Positions 1 through 12,116 of a DNA stretch of 64,000 nucleotides are shown here, piece after piece. Below the pieces are notes generated by a model. It ran no database searches and was not told where the DNA came from. It was given only the letters and a program-made list of their open reading frames with translations. A program made the position numbers and the translations under genes. The stretch lies in assembly GCA_032622095.1 (NCBI GenBank), contig CP136069.1, forward strand, positions 172,168,394 to 172,232,393. The letters are read 5' to 3'. Within the stretch, counting starts at the first letter, position 1; every line of letters starts with the position of its first letter. The DNA comes from Siphonodentalium dalli. Taxonomy: Eukaryota; Mollusca; Scaphopoda; Gadilida; Siphonodentaliidae.

Positions 1-793
1 TCGCCATGAATTTTTGACGCGTCACGCTACATATTTTACCATGACGTCACGAAATCAGAACGAAAGCAGGAAAACGATGTTGAATCTGATTAAGTGTCTA
101 TATTCGTTCCATATTTTGCAAATATGTTTACAATCTTTCCGATGTTGCTGCCCCGTTAACAAATTGGCTAATGCCTGTTAACCTTTGAAAATATGTCATT
201 TTTTAGGTAGGGTACCCTATGAAACATAGTGAAAAGTTATATTTTGTCACCTATCTCGGCTCGGCGCCCTCTGAATTCGAAAACTAGAGTAATTTTCCCA
301 TAAGAAAATGATGGTCGCATAAATTCCCCCGATGTGCGACGATCACCCCCCAGCACAGCCTAGACTAAACCCGTTTTTTTGTGGATTACTTATATCAAAA
401 TACAGCTCAAGTTCAATAATTTTTGCGAGAGTTATGGCCCTTTTTTGTCCGCTGACCCGACATATAAAACCCCAAAAGTTGGTGTCCGGATGATAACTTT
501 AGTAGAGTTAATCAGATTTAATTTTATTTAGTGTTGACTGTGCGATAAACATGGGTGATGAAAATGAAAAAACACTAAATTTTTACTTGAAAGGTGTCTT
601 TACTTCCTCTTTTGTTGTGATGAGGAAATCAATATAAATTTTTGTGATTATGTGATAAAAAGGATCTCAAATTCATCTTCAATTATACAAAATTTATCAA
701 CTTTTCCACTAAATTTTATTCAAGCCTCACTAAAGCTTGGCTCGAATCAAATTTATTACACTCAGTTAATAAAATATTAATAGAATTGCGACT
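1..793. other. Intergenic sequence with a diverged foldback repeat
   Basis: No coding region is visible. Positions about 640-780 resemble 48915-49050 (shared order: GTGATAAAAAG, then AATTTATCAAC, then a GCCTCnnTAAA/GGCTCGAA dyad). In the later copy this forms a clear hairpin around GAGCCTCGGTAAACCTCGG. The segment therefore contains an old dispersed foldback-type repeat. The rest (1-600) shows nothing I recognise. Confidence 0.4.
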
Positions 794-1843
794 CATTAGA
801 GTAGGGTCCTGCGAATATTCGATATTCGATTCTCGAGATTCGATTCGAAAGTCGAATTCAATTCGAAATTGCCAACTAAAAATTTCGAATATACACTGAT
901 GGAAAAGTAGGCGGTTTACGGGCAGGTACACACGTCGATCTTAGCTGTTTTGTGCCATTTAATTACAGAAAATGATGTATATATGCACCTTATAATTACC
1001 ATTGTACATCGCGATTATATATTAAATATAAGTAGACAGCAATTAGCCACTATAGGACAAATAAATACGTCTGATTTCTATCTTTGAACATGGTAGCCAA
1101 AATCTTGGAGATCGCAGATGGACCGACGACGCGCATGAATAGCTATGAGAATGATCAACCGCTAGCTTTATCCGCGGTCTATCCGTCTCAGATTCCGCGT
1201 TATGTAATATAGCTCAGAATTTAAACAACACGTGTTCCCGGCATCGAAAAATGCATTTTGGCAGTGTTTTCTTTTGAAGTTTACTTTCAATTTCGGAGCG
1301 TCATCCGTTATTAATGTTTATTTTAAACATGATAAAGCTGCAGGCTTACACATGTGATGAATGCAACATGGTGTATAAATCGCAAGCATCTGGGACAACG
1401 ACCCATCTATGGTATCATCTGTCCAAGAAGCATCCAGCACTACATACACAGGCTACACTGCGACTGTTGTTGCATCTTCAAGTTTTATAACAACGGGTGA
1501 TTCCGAATGTTGATTTGCAATTTTGCATGCACATGCAATCTGTACAAATTTTGCGTGATTTTAGTTCCAATACTGCGTTTAGTGGTTATATTTTAATCGT
1601 CGTGACGGTCGCATGGACGTTTTAATCAATTATCAATTGAAGTTAATAGTATTGCAAATGACGGTTCATCGCCACATGAGTTATGATGGAACTTCGTGCA
1701 TGTACTTAATGGAACATTTCACAAATCGTCTAATCGTTGACAAAACATGCCCAATTGAGAATGCAACATACATACATGATTCGATTCGATTTCCTGAATT
1801 CGATTCGATCAAAATGTCCAATTCGCAGGACCATACATTAGAG
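794..1843. mobile_element. hAT-superfamily DNA transposon, non-autonomous, with 8-bp TSD
   Basis: The element (802-1835) begins TAGGGTCCTGCGAAT and ends ATTCGCAGGACCATA, short imperfect terminal inverted repeats of hAT type. It is flanked by an exact 8-bp target duplication, CATTAGAG, at 794-801 and 1836-1843; 8-bp duplications are diagnostic of hAT. Subterminal sequence is rich in ATTCGA. Around 1350-1440 a plus-strand frame reads a BED zinc-finger-like segment (CDECN, then HLWYHLSKKH), as found at the N-terminus of hAT transposases; no further transposase is readable. A second copy lies at 30979-31886. Superfamily is strong; autonomous parent unknown. Confidence 0.88.
1350..1440 (+). pseudogene. 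BED-type zinc finger remnant of a hAT transposase
   Basis: One plus-strand frame shows a C-x2-C pair followed, after about 20 residues, by H-x3-H and a further H (THLWYHLSKKHP). This is the layout of a BED finger, the DNA-binding module of hAT transposases. It has no long reading frame on either side and sits inside a 1-kb element with hAT ends, so it is a decayed fragment. In the second copy (about 31420-31490) the cysteine half is missing. Confidence 0.6.
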
Positions 1844-3112
1844 ATCCTCTATTATTATCAAAAGATATTTCCAGCAACATCAAGGGGTATAATAATAGCA
1901 AGACGGATGGCCGTATCATTTTGTTAACAAAACAATTTTGTCTTCGAAAGATTATTACATAATTATTAACCATAATTGCTAGGTTTTGTATTGGCGGTTA
2001 CACTTCCTCCCCCGACACCATAGAACATATTGTTAGTGTGCATTGCTCTACTCATTCAGGAATGAGATACATGTACAAAATGGGAATAATTTGATCGAAT
2101 TATGCCCTATGTAGCTACTAATTAATATTGGGCAGGATAAAAAAAATTCAGCATTCCCATGTTGTACTGAACTTTAAAGTACATGTGTAATAACAAAATG
2201 GGAGAAAGTGTAACCATGGATAACCAATACATTGCTTGTACACCATTGTATTTCTTTTATTTAGAAACATTTACCAAGCACATACTGAGAAAGGGCCCTA
2301 AACGCTTTCCACGATGTTCTCTTTTCTGCAGTCTGTCAACTTTTGAATTAAGCGGGGTGGGGATTTTCGCGCATATTATCAGACATAGAAATGACAATGC
2401 CATCATGATGTCAACAGAGATCTGATATCTATATCTTACCATCTCTACCTGACCTAAAATGAACTATAGTTCTGTATTTCATTTTCCTTTGTATCTCAAT
2501 GAGAACTTCCAACATTTAACAATGACAGGGTGGGACATGTGGGGGGGCATGAACAGGATATATCGGACAAAACATCAAATCTCTATCAATGGACTTGCTA
2601 CTTATGGCAACTTAGAAAAGGGGATCTCAAAACGAGGTTCGATATTTAACAAATGGAAATAAATTTTCTACTGTTTGTATAAATGAAGTGATCAGTTGAG
2701 AAAAATGAGGCAGCGGAGAGGTAACATGAACTTGATGCGATGCAGCCATTATGAACAATCCTCCAGATATCGTATTTTCTACAGTTTTTCAACATTTGAA
2801 TTTGGGGAGGGGTGCTAGGTACCAATTTTCATGCTTATCAGTTATCAAAATGACAATGACATTACAATGTCAATGCACACATCTGACAACTACACTTTTT
2901 TCATTTCCACATGACCTAAAACGAACATAAACTTGAGATATCTGACAAAAACAACAAATTTCCATCTATGGACATGCTACTTATGGCAACTTAGAATAGG
3001 CGATCTCTTACATGTTCAATATTTCAAAACCAGAAATAAACAACTTAGAAAACTGATTAGGCAGCATATATACAGATATCTGCACACATGTTGAGGTAAG
3101 AAGTTGATGCGA
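1844..3112. repeat. Non-coding stretch with two diverged direct repeats
   Basis: Two diverged copies of one block follow each other: about 2320-2660 and 2770-3040. Shared landmarks include CAACnTTTGAATT, AATGACAATG, ACCTAAAA and TGCTACTTATGGCAACTTAG, in the same order. Short reading frames across them are not conserved between the copies, so I do not call genes. 1844-2300 shows nothing recognisable. Confidence 0.5.
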
Positions 3113-3568
3113 TTAACCCTTTAACCAACAAAACGGCCAAAAACGCCCAAATAAAGCTTCAACAGCCTAAAATACCCTGTGCCAATGCATTCTCTTATAT
3201 ATGCGAGTCGACCATAGGTCGCCTCGCATATATATAAGAGAATGCATTGGCCTAACAATTTTTTATCATTTTTTTTAAATAAATGTTTCTTACAATTTTT
3301 AGGAAATAAAATAAAAAACATCCATTACCCTGCAAGGAGCCCCACACATATATAGAAGCATATAGAAGAGTATCGTCTGCTCATGTTTGTCTGGGGCTCT
3401 GTATGGGTGAAATTATAAAATTGTTAAAGAATACAAGAAAAAATTATTAAAATTGTAAAAAATTATTAGGCCAATGCATTCTCTTATATATGCGAGGCGA
3501 CCTATGGTCGACTCTCATATATAAGAGAATGCATTGGCACAGGGCCGTTCTGTTGGGTAAAGGGTTAA
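3113..3568. mobile_element. TTAA-flanked piggyBac-like MITE with twin hairpins (copy A)
   Basis: TTAA at 3113-3116 and 3565-3568 flanks an element (3117-3564) starting CCCTTTAACCAACA and ending TGTTGGGTAAAGGG. TTAA duplications with CCC-starting ends fit piggyBac-like transposons. Inside are two ~70-bp near-perfect palindromes (about 3181-3251 and 3473-3537), each with arms containing GCCAATGCATTCTC and a GTCGACC/GGTCGCC centre, in opposite orientation. Two further copies are at 5082-5474 and 34530-34903. Confidence 0.75.
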
Positions 3569-3608
3569 GCAATGAATCTCTATTATTTTGATTGCTACTG
3601 CTTGCCAA

Positions 3609-3860
3609 TTAACCCTTTTGTGATGGGAGTTGTGCTGCTGCAGCATTGAAGATCCTGTGCCAGCTAGTTCATTCTCTTATATGGGAGCCTCGCATGTGTA
3701 AGAGAATGCACTGGCTTACAAGGTCGAGGTAAATATTTTTAGACCAATTCATTCTCTTATATATGTGAGGCTCTTTATGGGGAAACTTGCATATTTAAGA
3801 GAATGCTTTGGCACAGGGTTTTCGCAAAATTTCAGAAAGCTCCAACCACGGAAGGGATAA
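3609..3860. mobile_element. Degenerate relative of the twin-hairpin TTAA MITE
   Basis: It starts TTAACCCTTTTGTGATGGG and contains two decayed versions of the CATTCTCTTATAT...AAGAGAATG hairpin (about 3668-3714 and 3748-3812). It ends near GGAAGGGATAA. The TTAA on the right is mutated. It is an older member of the same family as copies A-C. Confidence 0.5.
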
Positions 3861-4183
3861 TGAATATAGTAGCTTGAACTTTGGATAAATGGGCGAATGT
3901 ATCATGAACTTGATGGAGTAAAGCTCCAGTGATCCAATTTACTACCGATGCATATCAACAGTGACTAGTCCACATGAATTTTACCCTGGTTCTAATAGTG
4001 AAACAAAATTTGCCATGTGCTTGGGGAATAGGCCAGGGGTCTATAGTAATGCTCTAAATAATCAACTCCTTAACCAGAGTTTGAATTCTTTTTAATTAAC
4101 ATGGAACATCAAACTAGCCACTACAACTGCTAATTCTACTTGCTAAATCATTTACAGAGAGTGGTACCAGGTTTAAATACATG

Positions 4184-4372
4184 TACAGTAATGCCCTAAA
4201 TAATTGACTCCTTAACCACAGCAGAATTATGGGTAATTTTAAGAGGATTTAGTCGGAAATATGGCTTGTTGCCATTCATCGGTGAGGTTTCCGATGAATG
4301 GCAACAAGCCATATTTCAGACTAAATCCTGAAAAATTACCCATAATTCTGTTCTGGTTAAGGAATCTTTGAT
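4184..4372. mobile_element. pogo/Tigger-like palindromic MITE, right end degraded
   Basis: The left end reads TA-CAGTAATGCCCTAAAT; the body is an inverted repeat around CCATTCATCGG with TTTAGTCGGAAATATGG in both arms. CAGTA ends plus TA target fit the pogo/Tigger branch of Tc1/mariner. The usual right end (GGGCATTACTG-TA) has been lost; the copy runs out at GGTTAAGGAATC, next to a different large inverted repeat. Better preserved copies are at 8767-8976, 19797-20008 and 58319-58505. Confidence 0.7.
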
Positions 4373-4381
4373 TAGTCGACA

Positions 4382-4938
4382 ACTCAAGATGAGGAATGAC
4401 GAAATGCCTTCACACCATTCCTCTTCAAAACAATCTGATCAGAATTATCTTTAAGGTACTCAATCCGATTAAGCACCCCTAAATTACTATTTCTTTGGCT
4501 TCGGGGGTAAAAAATATTTGATTCGAGTCGAGGAACCCACCCTTCAGTGTCATCAGATATAAATTTTTTAAATGTGTTTATTTTTGGAGATGTGGGCCAC
4601 TTCCATGTATCAAACGGACAAATTGCGGGTGTAAGATGGATAACTCTAAAATCAAGTGATTATTATTGTTAATAATAACTTGATTTTAGAGTTATCCATC
4701 TTTATATACCCGCAATTTTTCCGTTATAGACGTGGAAGTGGCAACATCTCCAAAAACACGATTTAAAACATCGATATCTGATCACTCGACTCTAATCACA
4801 TTGTTTACCCCCGAAGCCAAAGAAATGGTAATTTAGGGGTGCTTAATCGGATTGAGTACGGTACCTTAAAGATAATTCTGATCAGATTGTTTTGAAGAGG
4901 AATGGTGTGAAGGCATTTTGTCATTCCTCATCTTGAGT
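4382..4938. repeat. 557-bp near-perfect inverted repeat containing a TTAA MITE
   Basis: The two arms, about 270 bp each, match with few differences from ACTCAAGATGAGGAATGAC (left) to its complement at about 4920-4938. The turn is an AT-rich loop near 4665-4680. The inner part, from GGTACTCAATCCGATTAAG inward, belongs to the TTAA MITE family also seen at 46696, 61637 and 62129; the outer ~65 bp of each arm are specific to this locus, so flanking DNA has been copied into the inversion. A transcript would fold into a long double strand. Confidence 0.75.
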
Positions 4939-5081
4939 GGCAGACTAATAAAAGCCATGGAAATTGTCAAAACTATGTCGTATCTCACAGCCTGATGCTT
5001 ACTTTTAAAATCATGTAAAATTTCCATGAGTACATTTTGTTCTCATATGTAAGTTTATCTTTTATAACAATTGTGATATAA

Positions 5082-5478
5082 CCCTTTACCCAACAAACTG
5101 GCCAAAACCGGCCAAATAAAGCTTCAACAGCCTAAAATATCTTGGGTCTGTCTCAATAAAACCATACAAATATGGATATCATTGGAACCGGCTCATTGAC
5201 CACATTGTGATGGTTATAGTTATGCCCTGTGCCAATGCATTCTCTTATATATGCGAGTCGACCATAGGTCGCCTCGCATATATAAGAGAATGCATTGGCC
5301 TAAAAAAAATCTTTTTTTAGCACTTTTTACCATTTTTTTCTTACATTCTTTAACAATTTTATAATTTTTAATGTGTTAAGCCAATGCATTCTCTTATATA
5401 TGCGAGGCGACCTATGGTCGACTCGCATATATAAGAGAATGCATTGGCACAGGGCCGTTCTGTTGGATAAAGGGTTAA
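5082..5478. mobile_element. piggyBac-like twin-hairpin MITE (copy B)
   Basis: The element runs from CCCTTTACCCAACAAACTGG to TGTTGGATAAAGGG, followed by TTAA at 5475-5478; on the left the target reads ATAA, a likely point mutation. It has the same two mirrored palindromes as copy A (about 5229-5299 and 5381-5449). It has an internal segment, AGACCTCAAT-like through CATTGGAACC, absent from copy A and present in reverse orientation in copy C. Confidence 0.75.
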
Positions 5479-8108
5479 AGGACTGTTTTGCGATGTTATT
5501 GGCTGTTACCAATTCTATTTCCAGAGATGTTTTTTTTTTTGGGTCCCTGTAAAATTTTATTTTTCGCAGATACAATTTTGAAGCCCAGCAACGATATGGA
5601 TCGTCTTCAAAAATAAGACTGAGTTGGTAATAATATTATATCTGTTCTACATCCTCCAACATTAACGTCCTGTCTGGTATGAAATAATCACAAATGCAAT
5701 CCACAATTCAAATAAAATTACAAAGTACATCTGGTGTTTTAGGGCTGATATAAAAAATTATGTCATGGTTGAATGAGGCATGAAAATAAACATTTGTCTC
5801 GTTCACGAATAACATAATTTTCAGTATCTACTTAATAACACTAGATAGTAGATATTCTTTTTATAAATGCGTTTCAAAAATATTTGCTAATTTGCCATTT
5901 AATGTTTTCACAATCACTTTGAATCGATGTATCAAAGCCAACAGTAGATCACTGCATGGTTTACTTCACCATCCGCAGAACAGAGAAATATTTCCCGTAT
6001 TCTTTTGTTTATTTCCGCCATAATTGGGTCGAATTTCAACATAAATTAATTTTGTATTATAACTATATAATAACAGTGAAGGATATTTTGAAATATCTGG
6101 CAGCCCATTGGTACATGCAAGTAAATCAGTCGCAGCTCGAGCTAGTGTGAAAGAGAAAACTTCTATATCCCCTTATGGGAGATGTTGAAAATGATTTAAT
6201 CTCAATTTTTTTGAGAAATCACCATTGAGCATACAATAAAAGATGAAAACTGAATTATCCACAAAAAATTACAGATGGTATGCAAGTACTTACAACTTAT
6301 TCTCGATGTCTTGAGTGCAGAGACTGGTAAGGAGATGGTGTAGCCAGTTCATTAGGACAAAGTCAGTGTCTGTGGGTTCTTTCTGATGTTCTGATTTGAG
6401 CTTTCTATTTGTCGATCAGTTCAACAAGTTCACCTGACAGGTAGGGAGGGGGCTTCAAGCACCAGAATTTTCCTGTGTAAAGGTCAGTAAAAGTTTGATA
6501 ATCAAATGTTCAGAGCAATACAATATTTGAATAAAAAAGACATCAACGGGGCAATTCCGGTTTAAATTTCTGGGAAGAGTCAAAATTAATATTATACCCC
6601 AATGCTTAAACGGACATTATAGCTTGTTCAAACCATCTCAAAATGTACTTATGCAGAATATTTATGAACAAACAGTGTTGGCGCTGGTTCAGAAATCGTT
6701 GTGCCAAAACTCGGGCCATTCGCAATATTTTTCGGGCCATTTTAAAGGTACCATTTTAAAGGGACTCAATCCAATCAGATGGTCCCATAGCAAAGTTCCA
6801 ACATTTCTTCAAAATACACTTTAGTTATATCAGAATCGATTAATTATAACACAAAATGCTAACCTGTAATGATATACAATAGATGCAAATTATCGTGACC
6901 AATGAAGGACTCTACTCACAAGTTGGTATGATTGTTGCTTATTTGATTGACATTTGGTCGATGGGGATAAAGACAAATCCAGTCTATTTTACCACAATGT
7001 TTTTTCCACCCATATTGACCAAATACTTTGCAAATCACAGATATCATGTACGAATAAAATTCTCTAATGTATCTCTCCCTGTATTTGATATGTTCAGTGA
7101 ATGCATCGTCCCATCTGAGATATGTCGCCATTCTTCTTGGTCACCCTTTGCTACCATTGTGGTCAAAATTATAACAACATTCACCTGGCCACAGCGTAAA
7201 CAAATCGTGTAATGGACTAATCGTAGTCTAATTTCACGGTATTACTATTATTACACCCAGGAATATCCCATGTCTTTCATTTTGAGCAAATTTACAATTT
7301 AGAGTTATGCCTCTTGATTCGAATTGATGTGTCAAAATCAATGACTGATGATCTGATTTCCCTGGTGAAATTTCAAGGCATACAACATACCACTAATATG
7401 GCTGCATTTGTGGGTAGTCATCAATTATTTAAGATGGTTATACTTGTCACAATTGCCCAAATATCCGGTACATTATTAGATACAAGTATTAGATATGTCT
7501 AGTATTAGATATGTAGAGTATTAGATATGTTGAGTATTAGATATGTCGATGGACGCAATGCCACGCAAACAGAACATCGGTCGATCGCGATTGACATTGT
7601 GCGAGGAATATTCTCTGACCCGAGGCCAGTGGGTAGGAGCACGCCTTAAATATTTTTTAAGGGCGAATGAGGTGCAGGCGAGCAATTGCTTATGAAGAGG
7701 CCTGATCGCGATGTATGGAATATTCAATGTATAGAAAATAAATTTATTTTAAAAATAAAAATCTAATAGTTCTGAGATTTGTTTGGTGGGTTCCTCAACT
7801 AAAATATTTTTCACCCTGGCCAAGCCAAAGAATTAGTACATGTAATTAGGGGTGCTAAATTGGAAAGTTCATCTTTAATACTTTGAAATTGTACAATAGC
7901 CATGCAAAAAGATGATGAATTTTGATGTTATACATGAGTAGCATGAGTGAACGATTAATAATGGCAAACAGCGATGTGAATTTGGGGAACACTGCCATTT
8001 CATTTCAAAATAAAAGTTGCAGCACTTTGAATGAAGTAATAATGTATGGGAGGCCAAATTCACATTTAATAATTGTGCAATTAATTGCGCTTAAGCGCAA
8101 ATAATTAC
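5479..8108. other. Intergenic stretch, old repeat fragments only
   Basis: I see no supportable gene. Fragments of the TTAA MITE family occur at about 6747-6790 (AAAGGGACTCAATCC) and 7780-7860 (GTGGGTTCCTC, AGCCAAAGAA). At 7497-7545 the 18-mer TATTAGATATGTNNAG is repeated about four times. A partial copy of the foldback terminus (GGGAGGCCAAATTCACAT then GCGCTTAAGCGC) lies at 8047-8105. Short frames at 6883-7212 and 7521-7727 were considered and not accepted. Confidence 0.4.
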
Positions 8109-9532
8109 GCATCAAAAAACAAGCAACCGATGTCATCATCTAGGTACTAAATGATTGAATTGCATGGGCATTATTATGGGAGGCCAAATTCACATTTAAT
8201 AATGAATTGCGCTTAAGCAATCTTATTTGCGCTTAAGCGCAATTCATGGTTATATGTAACAAAACACCCCTGGTGAATAAATAGGTTTCTCCATAACTTA
8301 GCATTAACTCCTATTGACATGTCACTTCTTGGTTTCATTGGTTTGGATGGGTAGGGGAGCTAGCCCAACTTCGTTATCAAAATGGCCGACTCGCAATAGT
8401 ATCACCTTCTGTTTTAGTTGGAGCGATTCGTGATAGCATTATATTATCTTCGGTATATATTAGTTGGGGCTACTTGCAATAGCATTACTTTCTGTGTTAG
8501 TCGGGGCGACATTGATTTTCTTCAATTTTTGAGTATACAGGCACACCATATGAGGGAAGCAAGCCCTCGGTGACACCACATTCACACTATATGATCATGG
8601 AAATACTATAGATTTGTGCAAGAGCTGCTGATTTAATAAGAAAAACTAGAGCTTCAGGACTGAGACACCAAAGCTCCAGTAATTACACACCATTTTTTGG
8701 ACAGGGATGCTGATAATATGAAAATAGGGTTTTTTCCCCCTGATTTAAGTCAATAAGTAAACCATACAGTAATGCTCTAATTAATCGACTCCTTAACCAC
8801 AGCAGAATTATGGATAACTTTTCAGGATTTAGTCGGAAATATGGCTTGTTGCCATTCATCGGAAAGCTCTCGAAAGCTTTTCGATGAATGGCAACAAGCC
8901 ATATTTCCGACTAAATCCTGAAAAATTACCCATAATTCTGCTGTGGTTAAGAAGTCGATTAAATAGAGCATTACTGTATGAGGTAAGAAAGCCCTCATGC
9001 AGCGACACTGCATGCATGTATAGGATATTACCATAGTAAAGGCTAAAATCTGTGCAAAAATACATTAAAAACATCATACAAAACATTACTAGAGTTCCGG
9101 GAAGGCGACATCAATTCTTTGGATAGAGGGATGCTGATAATATGTAATTAGGGGATTCTCCTTGTTGAACACATACTCAGTTTGACTGTTGAGTACAGGT
9201 CAAAATTAGCCCAATGCTCATCTTGTGTTGCTAGGTGATACACCAGGTCATGTTAATAGTTTATGGGTAGGTTAGATAGTAGTCACAATTACGCTTAAGC
9301 GCAATTAATTGCGCTTAAGCGTAATTAATTACGCTTAAGTGTAAATGCCCTATTTGCGCTTAAGCACAATATGTGGTATTTGCACTTAAGCGCAATTATT
9401 TGCGCTTAAGCGCAATTCATTGCGCTAAGCGCAATTCATTATTAAATGTGAATTTGGCCTCCCATAATAATACCCATGCAATTCAATCATTTAGTACCTA
9501 GATGATGACATCGGTTGCTTGTTTTTTGATGC
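8109..9532. mobile_element. Foldback element with CTTAAG palindrome tracts (copy 1)
   Basis: Long inverted ends: the left begins GCATCAAAAAACAAGCAACC and continues through GGGAGGCCAAATTCACAT into AATTGCGCTTAAGC; the right end (about 9415-9532) is its complement. Arms exceed 110 bp. Next to each arm are tracts of the palindrome GCGCTTAAGCGC separated by AATTnATT spacers (8205-8250 and 9288-9432). The interior (8250-9290) is non-coding and carries a nested pogo-like MITE. A second copy, inverted and much more interrupted, spans about 48460-55640; fragments lie at 36516-36620 and 47672-47940. The transposase source is unknown. Confidence 0.65.
8765..8978. mobile_element. pogo/Tigger-like MITE nested in the foldback element
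   Basis: Complete copy, 8767-8976, starting CAGTAATGCTCTAA and ending TAGAGCATTACTG, flanked by TA on both sides. It is one long palindrome with arms meeting at AAGCTCTCGAAAGCTTT. The paralogous foldback copy, near 53985 in inverse orientation, lacks the MITE and reads straight through at a single TA, which proves insertion with TA duplication. Confidence 0.85.
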
Positions 9533-9860
9533 ACATGCATTTTCCATATTTTGTCGTGTTGCATAAAACTTACCAGCTCATGCAGTCTCCAGAATTGATA
9601 ATATAAATAAGATTGTAACACCTTTATATACTTGTAACATTTATCGCGCCGCAGCCATAACCAAGCTGTCTTAAATTTCCTAACTTGAAAACTACAAATT
9701 GTTATCACAAAAGCCAAGTTGTGTCAAAAATCTCCCATCAAAATTTTCAAGTCAAGAAGAATAGAACAAAACTATTTGTCTTCCCTCCAAATTAACTGGC
9801 AGGCAAGTGACAATTAAGTCCTGAATTCTAGCCAAAACCAATGAAATGAAAGTCACTTGA

Positions 9861-10200
9861 CTCTAGCCAATGAGAAAAAAGTCACTCGTCTCCAGCCAAT
9901 GAGAATCAGCATAGGTGAGTTGTTATTCAAGGGAATTGTGTTCTGAACTTCAAATCATGCAACTGTGACTTGAGTGCATGTGAGACAGAATATCATTGAC
10001 CTAGATAATTATTGTAGTGAACTGTGACTCTAGCCAATGAGAAGAAAGTCACTCGTCTCCAGCCAATGATAATCAGCATAGGTGAGTTGTTATTCAGGGG
10101 AATTGTGTTCTGAACTTCAAATCATGCAACTGTGACTTGAGTGCATGTGTGTGTGAGACAGAAAATCATTGACCTAGGTAATTATTTTAGTGAACTGTAG
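9861..10200. repeat. Direct tandem duplication, 167-bp period, two copies
   Basis: CTCTAGCCAATGAGAA starts at 9861 and again at 10028. The copies match closely through GTGACTTGAGTGCATGTG and GACCTAG; the second carries an expanded TGTG run. Each contains two CCAATGA motifs. No coding potential is seen. Confidence 0.75.
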
Positions 10201-10304
10201 TAAACAAACTGACCAGTGACACCTGGATTGTAGTAAACTGCAGTGAGCAAACTGACTGGTTACACCTGGTGACAAGGCGGGTCAAATTATGAGTGGCATA
10301 CACA

Positions 10305-11084
10305 CGTCAGTAAGCCCAGTCTGGGTTTTTTACCCTGAACAAAACATGGGGGGTCCTCGTACAGTAGATAAGCCCACCCCCATTCCTGAGTATTTGGAAG
10401 GTGAATACAATCATAATATGTCCCTATCCTGTAGAATAGGAGAAGATACTCAAGCACATCTTTTATTATTTTTTCCAGTTGTTTTTCTTAAATTATAAAG
10501 ATGTAAAATAGTATTGTTGTGAATTATACACATCTTATTCTATTCTTTAATAGTTGTTGGATCTGGATCATGAATCAAAGAGGTATCAAGTTAATAAAAT
10601 CAAAGGTGTCACTTATTGTTGACACCTCTATCAGAGTAAATCCAATGGGATGTGGAGTAATGACTTTGTTTTTGTAGGATCCTTTAATAATGCAGAAGAG
10701 TGACCTGTCGTGTTTTTATAAGAATTAATAGCTTGATTAATAATCAGTATTGTAACTAAATTAACTTGTGAACTCATCATACAGCCCTATTGTGTTTTCA
10801 AATTAATCCCAAAATGTACAACTTTATACAAAATTATTCCAAATGAATGAACTGTCGTCTATCACTGTTTTTGGTTATTATCATATGATTTTATATTCTT
10901 AATAATATAAATAAAACACATTATAATTTGTATTCAAAACAAAAATATATGGTATTGGTATAAAATATGATGGTAGGTTGCACCCGAAGGCCAACAGAAG
11001 TTTTGCACAGGGGGGTCCTCGTGAGTAAGCCCAGTACCCACTTTTTTAGCAAAAACGTGCACGAGCCCCCCGGGCTTACTGACG
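10305..11084. mobile_element. Inverted-repeat element, ends CGTCAGTAAGCCC
   Basis: CGTCAGTAAGCCC at 10305 is mirrored by GGGCTTACTGACG ending at 11084. The arms continue imperfectly for about 75 bp (both contain GGGGGGTCCTCGT and GTAAGCCCA). The ~620-bp interior is AT-rich and non-coding. No clear target duplication is seen, so the superfamily is undetermined. Confidence 0.6.
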
Positions 11085-11283
11085 GGCGTATACAGTACCA
11101 GACAGTGCAAAAACATATATTAAAGATGGATTTTCTTTTCATATAACAATTTTGAAATATATATGTGGGTATAAAATAATAAATATGAATTGATCTGACC
11201 TCTGTCTTGATCTTGCATATATATACTAGTAATCAGCATATTAATGGTTTGTCATCATAAGGCATGACACCATGATTGCACAA

Positions 11284-11465
11284 TAGTAGGGCGGCTCCGT
11301 GTCAAAAAAGGGGTGAATCGTGCATTTTATGGTAAAAGCAACAAACTTTGTATACAACATCCTGAGGTGATATCTTGTGGATTTGGATATCATGCCAAGC
11401 TAGGGAGGGCCCATGGTTGCCATGGTAACCACAGAAAAACATGGCCGCCAAAAATGCCAAATTTG
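11284..11465 (+). repeat. Left terminal inverted repeat of the Academ-like element
   Basis: Paired with 19388-19572. It contains a perfect RFX-type X-box palindrome, GTTGCCATGGTAAC, at 11416-11429. Similarity fades after the ATGGCCGCC motif at about 11440-11450. Confidence 0.65.
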
Positions 11466-12116
11466 CTTTTTGTGGAAGTGCAATTTCTTTGTTTTACTTC
11501 TTTTTAACACATTAGAAGATACAATATTACTTTAATTACACGTTTTAACCAAGTGTGCACGTTGGGCGTTATTAACACATTGGCTTTACCACTGTTTGTG
11601 AAAAATGGCGGACAAAATGGCCGCCAAAACAGACAAGATGGCCGCCAAGAGATATTTTTGTTTTGTTTTATTAAACTTGTTCATAGCGGAAATCTTGCAA
11701 CAATTATTTTTTCTCAGACAATGTGACAATTTTTGAAGTATCACAGTTCGGATAAAAGGGTAAGTACATTTCGTAGCTTTCTAAACATAGTTCAGGACCT
11801 ATTCATGTGATAATATATTCCTTCATGAGATCTCCAACTGATGTTCGACAATTAAACATATTTCTCAATACAATACGATATAACGGTGTTATGCAAAATG
11901 GAAATTCATCACATTAACCAAAAGAGAGTTATGCCTCCTGAATCTAACCCAGAATCTTAGTTGATCTGATACTTGTCACCATGACGTCGCTGACGTCATG
12001 ATGTCATCAACTAACTGGTGGTTTCTTGTCAATACCAAGGTTCCTAATAGAATCCATTGTTCTAACGTGTATACCGGTTCTACATAGTCCATGTCTTCAC
12101 ATTCACATCAAATGGG

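Noticed and set aside
7545-7690. Plus-strand peptide beginning MPRKQNIGR, reminiscent of N-termini of transposon-borne proteins
   Set aside because: Only about 45 codons, no second motif, and no element ends around it.
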